From contig DAHVFL010000027.1 of NCBI GenBank assembly GCA_027316975.1, positions 1-18,450 on the forward strand: 18,450 nucleotides of DNA, read 5' to 3'. Below, piece by piece: positions 15,198 to 18,450 of this stretch. Both the position numbers and the translations under genes were made by a program. This stretch comes from Chloroflexota bacterium. GTDB lineage: Bacteria > Chloroflexota > Ktedonobacteria > Ktedonobacterales > Ktedonobacteraceae. Below the pieces are notes generated by a model. The model ran no database searches. It was not told the origin of the DNA and worked only from the letters and a program-made list of their open reading frames with translations. Numbering within the stretch: the stretch's first letter is position 1; every line of letters starts with the position of its first letter.

Positions 15198-16514
15198 ATG
15201 CAAGACGCTTTTCATATAGCCGATAATCTGACATTGACTCACTCGCATACGCTTTTTGTACAGGCGCAGCATCTGATGCCGGGTGGCGTTAATAGCCCGG
15301 TGCGAGCCTTTCGCGGCGTGGGCGGCGAGCCAATCTTCATCGATCGGGCCAGTGGCGCTTATCTCTATGATGTAGATGGCAATCGCTACCTCGATTACGT
15401 GCAATCGTGGGGGCCGATGCTGCTGGGACACGCCCACGCGGCAGTTGTGCAGGCGGTGATAGAGGCCAGCCAGCGCGGCTTTAGCTTTGGCGCGCCCACC
15501 GAAGCCGAAAGCGTGCTGGCGCAATTGGTCATGGATTGCGTCCCCTCGATCGAGTTAGTGCGCTTCGTCAATTCGGGTACCGAGGCTACAATGAGCGCGC
15601 TGCGCCTGGCGCGCGCCTTCACCGGACGCGACAAGATCATCAAATTCGCCGGGTGCTATCATGGACACGCTGATATGCTGCTGGTGCAGGCCGGTTCTGG
15701 TGTGGCAACCATGGGTCTGCCCGATAGCCCCGGTGTGCCACAGTCCAGCGCTATCCATACGCTCGTGGCTGCCTATAATGATAGCGCGGCAGTGGAGCAA
15801 CTTTTTCAAAGCTACCCTGACGAAATCGCCGCCATTATTGTGGAACCAGCCGCCGCCAATATGGGCCTGGTGCCACCCCTGCCCGGATTTCTTGAGACAT
15901 TGCGCAGCGCGTGCGACCGCTATGGCGCAGTGTTGATTTTCGATGAGGTCATGACAGGCTTTCGTGTCGCGCTGGGTGGGATGCAGGAGCGCGCCGGCAT
16001 TAAGCCCGACTTAACGACGCTGGGCAAAATTATCGGCGGCGGCCTGCCCGTTGGCGCGTATGGTGGGCGGCGCGATATTATGCAAATGGTCGCTCCACTG
16101 GGGCCGATGTACCAGGCAGGCACGCTTTCTGGCAATCCGCTGGCGATGGCCGCCGGCATCGCCACCCTGCGAGAAATTCGCCAACCTGGCCAGTATGAAG
16201 AACTCGAACGCAAAGGCCAGCTACTTGGTGAAGGTATTGAACAGGCTCTGCGTGAAAGCGGCGCGCAAGCGCAATTCGTGCGCGTAGGCGGCATCTTCTG
16301 CCTGTTCTTTACATCCGAGCCGGTATTCGACTATGCCAGCGCGAAAACGTCCGATACTGCGCGTTTTGCCCGCTTCTTCTGGAATATGCTCCGGCAGGGC
16401 ATCTACCTGCCACCCTCGCAGTTTGAAGGGTGTTTCATCTCGCTCGCCCTGGATGATGCCATGATTGAAGAGACGGTAGAAGCGATGCGTGTAGCTCTGC
16501 GCGAAAGCGCATAA
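15198..16514 (+). CDS. hemL: glutamate-1-semialdehyde 2,1-aminomutase
   Basis: PLP enzyme that converts glutamate-1-semialdehyde, the HemA product, to 5-aminolevulinate. It has the family N-terminus LMPGGVNSPVRAFRGVGG, NSGTEATMSALRLAR, the GCYHGHAD motif, LIFDEVMTGFR (PLP-binding Asp249) and the Schiff-base Lys277 in TTLGKIIGGGLPVGAYGG. At 438 aa it has normal length. The ATG at 15198 is chosen because GAGGTC lies 9 nt upstream, within the hemQ stop region; a GTG at 15183 in the same frame overlaps that stop but has no better ribosome site. It completes the HemA-HemL pair, here separated by three later-pathway genes. Confidence 0.96.
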   Translation: MQDAFHIADNLTLTHSHTLFVQAQHLMPGGVNSPVRAFRGVGGEPIFIDRASGAYLYDVDGNRYLDYVQSWGPMLLGHAHAAVVQAVIEASQRGFSFGAPTEAESVLAQLVMDCVPSIELVRFVNSGTEATMSALRLARAFTGRDKIIKFAGCYHGHADMLLVQAGSGVATMGLPDSPGVPQSSAIHTLVAAYNDSAAVEQLFQSYPDEIAAIIVEPAAANMGLVPPLPGFLETLRSACDRYGAVLIFDEVMTGFRVALGGMQERAGIKPDLTTLGKIIGGGLPVGAYGGRRDIMQMVAPLGPMYQAGTLSGNPLAMAAGIATLREIRQPGQYEELERKGQLLGEGIEQALRESGAQAQFVRVGGIFCLFFTSEPVFDYASAKTSDTARFARFFWNMLRQGIYLPPSQFEGCFISLALDDAMIEETVEAMRVALRESA

Positions 16515-16537
16515 TTGCCAGGAAGGAGTAATGCATC

Positions 16538-17515
16538 ATGAGTTCATTTCCGACAATACGTATGCGACGCACACGTCAAAATGAGCGGCTGCGCGGCCTG
16601 GTGCGTGAAACGCATCTGAATGTCGAGCAGCTCATTTATCCATTGTTCATCGCGGAAGACCTGGCCGAACCGCGCCCAATCAACGCCATGCCGGGCATCA
16701 TGCAGCGGCCTCTGGAGTATCTTGGCCGCGAAATGGAGCGCATTGCCAGCCTGGGCATCCCGGCGGTACTGCTCTTTGGCATCCCTGCCGAAAAAGACGA
16801 AGGTGGTTCGCAGGCGTATGCTGAGCAAGGCATTATCCAGCAAGCCATTCGTCGTATCAAGGCCGAGACGCCTGACGTGCTGGTCATAACCGACGTGTGC
16901 CTGTGTGAGTACACCAGTCACGGCCACTGCGGTGTGATCCACAATGGCACAGTACAGAACGACGAGTCGCTGAAATTGCTGGCAGATATGGCCCTCTCGC
17001 ATGTCGAAGCCGGCGCAGACCTGGTCGCGCCTTCGGATATGATGGATGGCCGCGTGGCAGCTATTCGCCGCACGCTCGATGAACACAACTTCAGCGCGAT
17101 ACCCATCATGGCCTATTCCGCCAAGTACGCCTCCGGCTTCTATGGCCCATTCCGCGAAGCAGCCGGTTCCGCCCCGCAATTCGGCGACCGCCGCTCCTAT
17201 CAGATGGACCCCGCCAATGTTCGCGAAGCCCTGCGTGAAGTAGACCTGGACATCGCCGAGGGAGCCGATATCGTAATGGTCAAACCCGCCCTCGCCTACC
17301 TGGATGTGATCCGCCAGGTGCGCGATCACTGCGACCTGCCCCTGGCCGCCTACAACGTCAGCGGCGAATACTCCATGATTAAAGCCGCCGCCCAGAACGG
17401 CTGGATCGACGAACAGCGCATCACCATGGAAGTGCTGACAGGCATCCGCCGCGCCGGAGCTGATATGATTATCAGCTATTTCGCGCCCGATGTGGCCGCA
17501 TGGCTACGAGAGTGA
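16538..17515 (+). CDS. hemB: delta-aminolevulinic acid dehydratase (porphobilinogen synthase)
   Basis: Condenses two 5-aminolevulinate molecules to porphobilinogen, the HemC substrate. The zinc cysteines Cys121, Cys123 and Cys131 are present in DVCLCEYTSHGHCG, marking the Zn-dependent class. The two active-site lysines are Lys196 (MAYSAKYASGFYGPFR) and Lys249 (VMVKPALAYLD). Length of 325 aa is normal. It has the best ribosome site of the operon, GGAAGGAG at 16521-16528, 9 nt before the ATG. An out-of-frame ATG at 16531 lies between them but starts no family sequence. It is the last gene of the operon and is followed by a hairpin. Confidence 0.97.
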   Translation: MSSFPTIRMRRTRQNERLRGLVRETHLNVEQLIYPLFIAEDLAEPRPINAMPGIMQRPLEYLGREMERIASLGIPAVLLFGIPAEKDEGGSQAYAEQGIIQQAIRRIKAETPDVLVITDVCLCEYTSHGHCGVIHNGTVQNDESLKLLADMALSHVEAGADLVAPSDMMDGRVAAIRRTLDEHNFSAIPIMAYSAKYASGFYGPFREAAGSAPQFGDRRSYQMDPANVREALREVDLDIAEGADIVMVKPALAYLDVIRQVRDHCDLPLAAYNVSGEYSMIKAAAQNGWIDEQRITMEVLTGIRRAGADMIISYFAPDVAAWLRE

Positions 17516-17548
17516 TAAAGTGCTTTGAGTGGCTTCTGATGCTGCTTC

Positions 17549-17596
17549 GAGAGAGTAAGCTATTCCAGTATTGTACAGCTTACTCCCTCTCATTTT
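17549..17596 (+). terminator. probable terminator hairpin after hemB
   Basis: AGTAAGCT (17554-17561) pairs perfectly with AGCTTACT (17577-17584), extended by GAGAG (17549-17553) with CTCTC (17587-17591) across a 2-nt bulge. The loop is 15 nt and only TTTT (17593-17596) follows, so the terminator is modest. Its position at the operon end supports the call. Confidence 0.45.
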
Positions 17597-17623
17597 GCGT
17601 TCGGCGCGATATTATTTTAACTT

Positions 17624-17998
17624 CTATGAATGGGGGGCTTCTGGCAGGCGTGCGAGGATTTGAGTAAGTAGGGTTTTGTGCTCGTTAAGAAGTATTGTGT
17701 GTTGGGTAAGTTGTGTTTCTATAGCATTTAAGTGCTTATCCGTTTTATCGTCGTTTCGTTGTAAAAGCTCCAGATGTGCGTTAGCTCCTTCAAAGTGGAC
17801 ACTGAGAGTATTCTGTATGCTTTCTTGCATATCTTCCAGATTGTGGTTCATTGCGCTAATATCAAACGATTGACGTTGTATAAGCCCTAGTGTCATGGTA
17901 AGGTGTTCGTTCGTTTGCCTAATGTGTTTGGCTGTTTCTTTAATATGTTCTGCGGTTGTTTGCTCTAACGCTGCAAGTCTCTCTTCTTGTGTTGGCAT
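17624..17998 (-). CDS. small coiled-coil protein of unknown function
   Basis: A 124-aa protein with heptad-like spacing of Leu/Ile/His through nearly its whole length (for example RLAALEQTTAEHIKETAKHI and LLNEHKTLLTQILARL). It has no signal peptide, membrane helix or cysteines. It most resembles the short, His/Gln/Thr-rich coiled-coil hypotheticals common in Ktedonobacteria, an impression rather than a match. AAAGG lies upstream of the ATG. The base composition is clearly AT-richer than the hem operon. It is convergent with hemB and follows the 18402-18094 gene by 95 nt on the same strand. Confidence 0.65.
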   Translation of the reverse strand: MPTQEERLAALEQTTAEHIKETAKHIRQTNEHLTMTLGLIQRQSFDISAMNHNLEDMQESIQNTLSVHFEGANAHLELLQRNDDKTDKHLNAIETQLTQHTILLNEHKTLLTQILARLPEAPHS

Positions 17999-18093
17999 TG
18001 GTTGTCTGCCTTTCGTTCTCTAAACAGTTGGTTCTAGTGTCTCACACTTTTAGTTCAAACCGATGTTATCTCACCAATTTTTGGGGTATTCAG

Positions 18094-18402
18094 TTATTCG
18101 GTTTGGTTTTCATGAGAGTTGGCCTCTTTTGCGCGTCGCTCTGATCGCTCGCGCTCGATGCGTATATTGACTTGTTCCATCAAGCTATTCCAATTATCTA
18201 TTGAGTCCGGCCAGGGGTCTTTTTTCTGTTGACCAAGTATGTCTCGTAGATGTGTTCTAAATCTTTCAATTTCTGCTATTTGCTGGTCTAGATGTTGTTC
18301 CATTTGTTCTTGTGCTTCTTCTTCCCACGTGATGCGCAACGAGTTGTAACCAGGCAAGCGACGAAAATATTCTAGGAAGCGGCTTGCATAGATTGATATC
18401 AA
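18094..18402 (-). CDS. hypothetical small helical protein, uncertain start
   Basis: A 102-aa acidic and basic helical protein (WEEEAQEQMEQHLDQQIAEI, later RIERERSERRAKEA) with no recognised family. The only usable start after the upstream in-frame stop (18421-18423) is the TTG at 18402, with AGGA about 5 nt upstream. The start lies inside an 18-bp perfect palindrome. It could also be a 5'-truncated remnant. AT-rich composition and orientation match the neighbouring coiled-coil gene, so the two may be one unit. Confidence 0.5.
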   Translation of the reverse strand: MISIYASRFLEYFRRLPGYNSLRITWEEEAQEQMEQHLDQQIAEIERFRTHLRDILGQQKKDPWPDSIDNWNSLMEQVNIRIERERSERRAKEANSHENQTE

Positions 18403-18406
18403 TCTA
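18389..18406. promoter_or_regulatory. 18-bp perfect palindrome over the TTG start
   Basis: TAGATTGAT-ATCAATCTA is a perfect palindrome covering the predicted TTG start codon. It could be an operator or a chance AT-rich palindrome; as RNA it has no loop, so hairpin control of translation is less likely. Confidence 0.4.
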
Positions 18407-18450
18407 GTCCTGTTGAGAGGCTAGAACACCATCGGGGTGGAAAACAAGCG

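Noticed and set aside
16544..17329. 261-codon minus-strand frame opposite hemB
   Set aside because: It lies wholly antisense to a clearly conserved HemB and has no recognisable domain; it is a GC-rich shadow frame.

Overview
The window looks like a chromosomal piece of a Chloroflexota bacterium, most likely of the Ktedonobacteria type. That is an inference from gene content: a zinc-ribbon/Pro-rich/transmembrane protein with BACON-like repeats, an FchA-FolD pair, a HemQ-type chlorite-dismutase-family protein inside a hem operon, and small coiled-coil proteins. No rRNA, tRNA, CRISPR array, insertion sequence or transposase gene was seen.

Layout. Positions 1-1314 hold two tandem endonuclease III-type DNA glycosylases, the first cut by the window edge. 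Positions 1442-2952 hold a translationally coupled one-carbon pair: an FchA/cyclodeaminase-family protein and FolD. FolD carries Ile54 where the cyclohydrolase-catalytic lysine is expected. Positions 2953-3156 are a convergent intergenic region with two palindromic repeats. A minus-strand gene (3157-3933) appears to fuse a ribbon-helix-helix-like N-terminus to a jelly-roll-like domain; a good promoter and a 12-bp inverted-repeat operator lie upstream. Positions 4342-6399 encode an orphan phage-tail-like protein with a beta-propeller-like insert. Positions 6405-10962 hold three minus-strand membrane or envelope genes of unknown function.

Positions 11112-17596 are a compact tetrapyrrole operon with its own promoter and probable terminator: hemA, hemC, hemD, hemQ-like, hemL, hemB. 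Together these cover glutamyl-tRNA to uroporphyrinogen III, plus the coproheme decarboxylase step at the other end of the coproporphyrin-dependent heme route. hemE, the oxidase and ferrochelatase are not in the window. The last 0.9 kb is AT-richer and encodes two small minus-strand helical/coiled-coil proteins.

The most interesting points are these. (1) hemC contains an in-frame, palindromic REP/REPIN-like insertion, and the same repeat family also occurs between folD and the regulator gene. (2) FchA is coupled to a FolD that lacks the cyclohydrolase lysine, which suggests a division of labour. (3) hemA and hemC overlap out of frame by 140 nt. (4) The regulator gene has a promoter-embedded operator.
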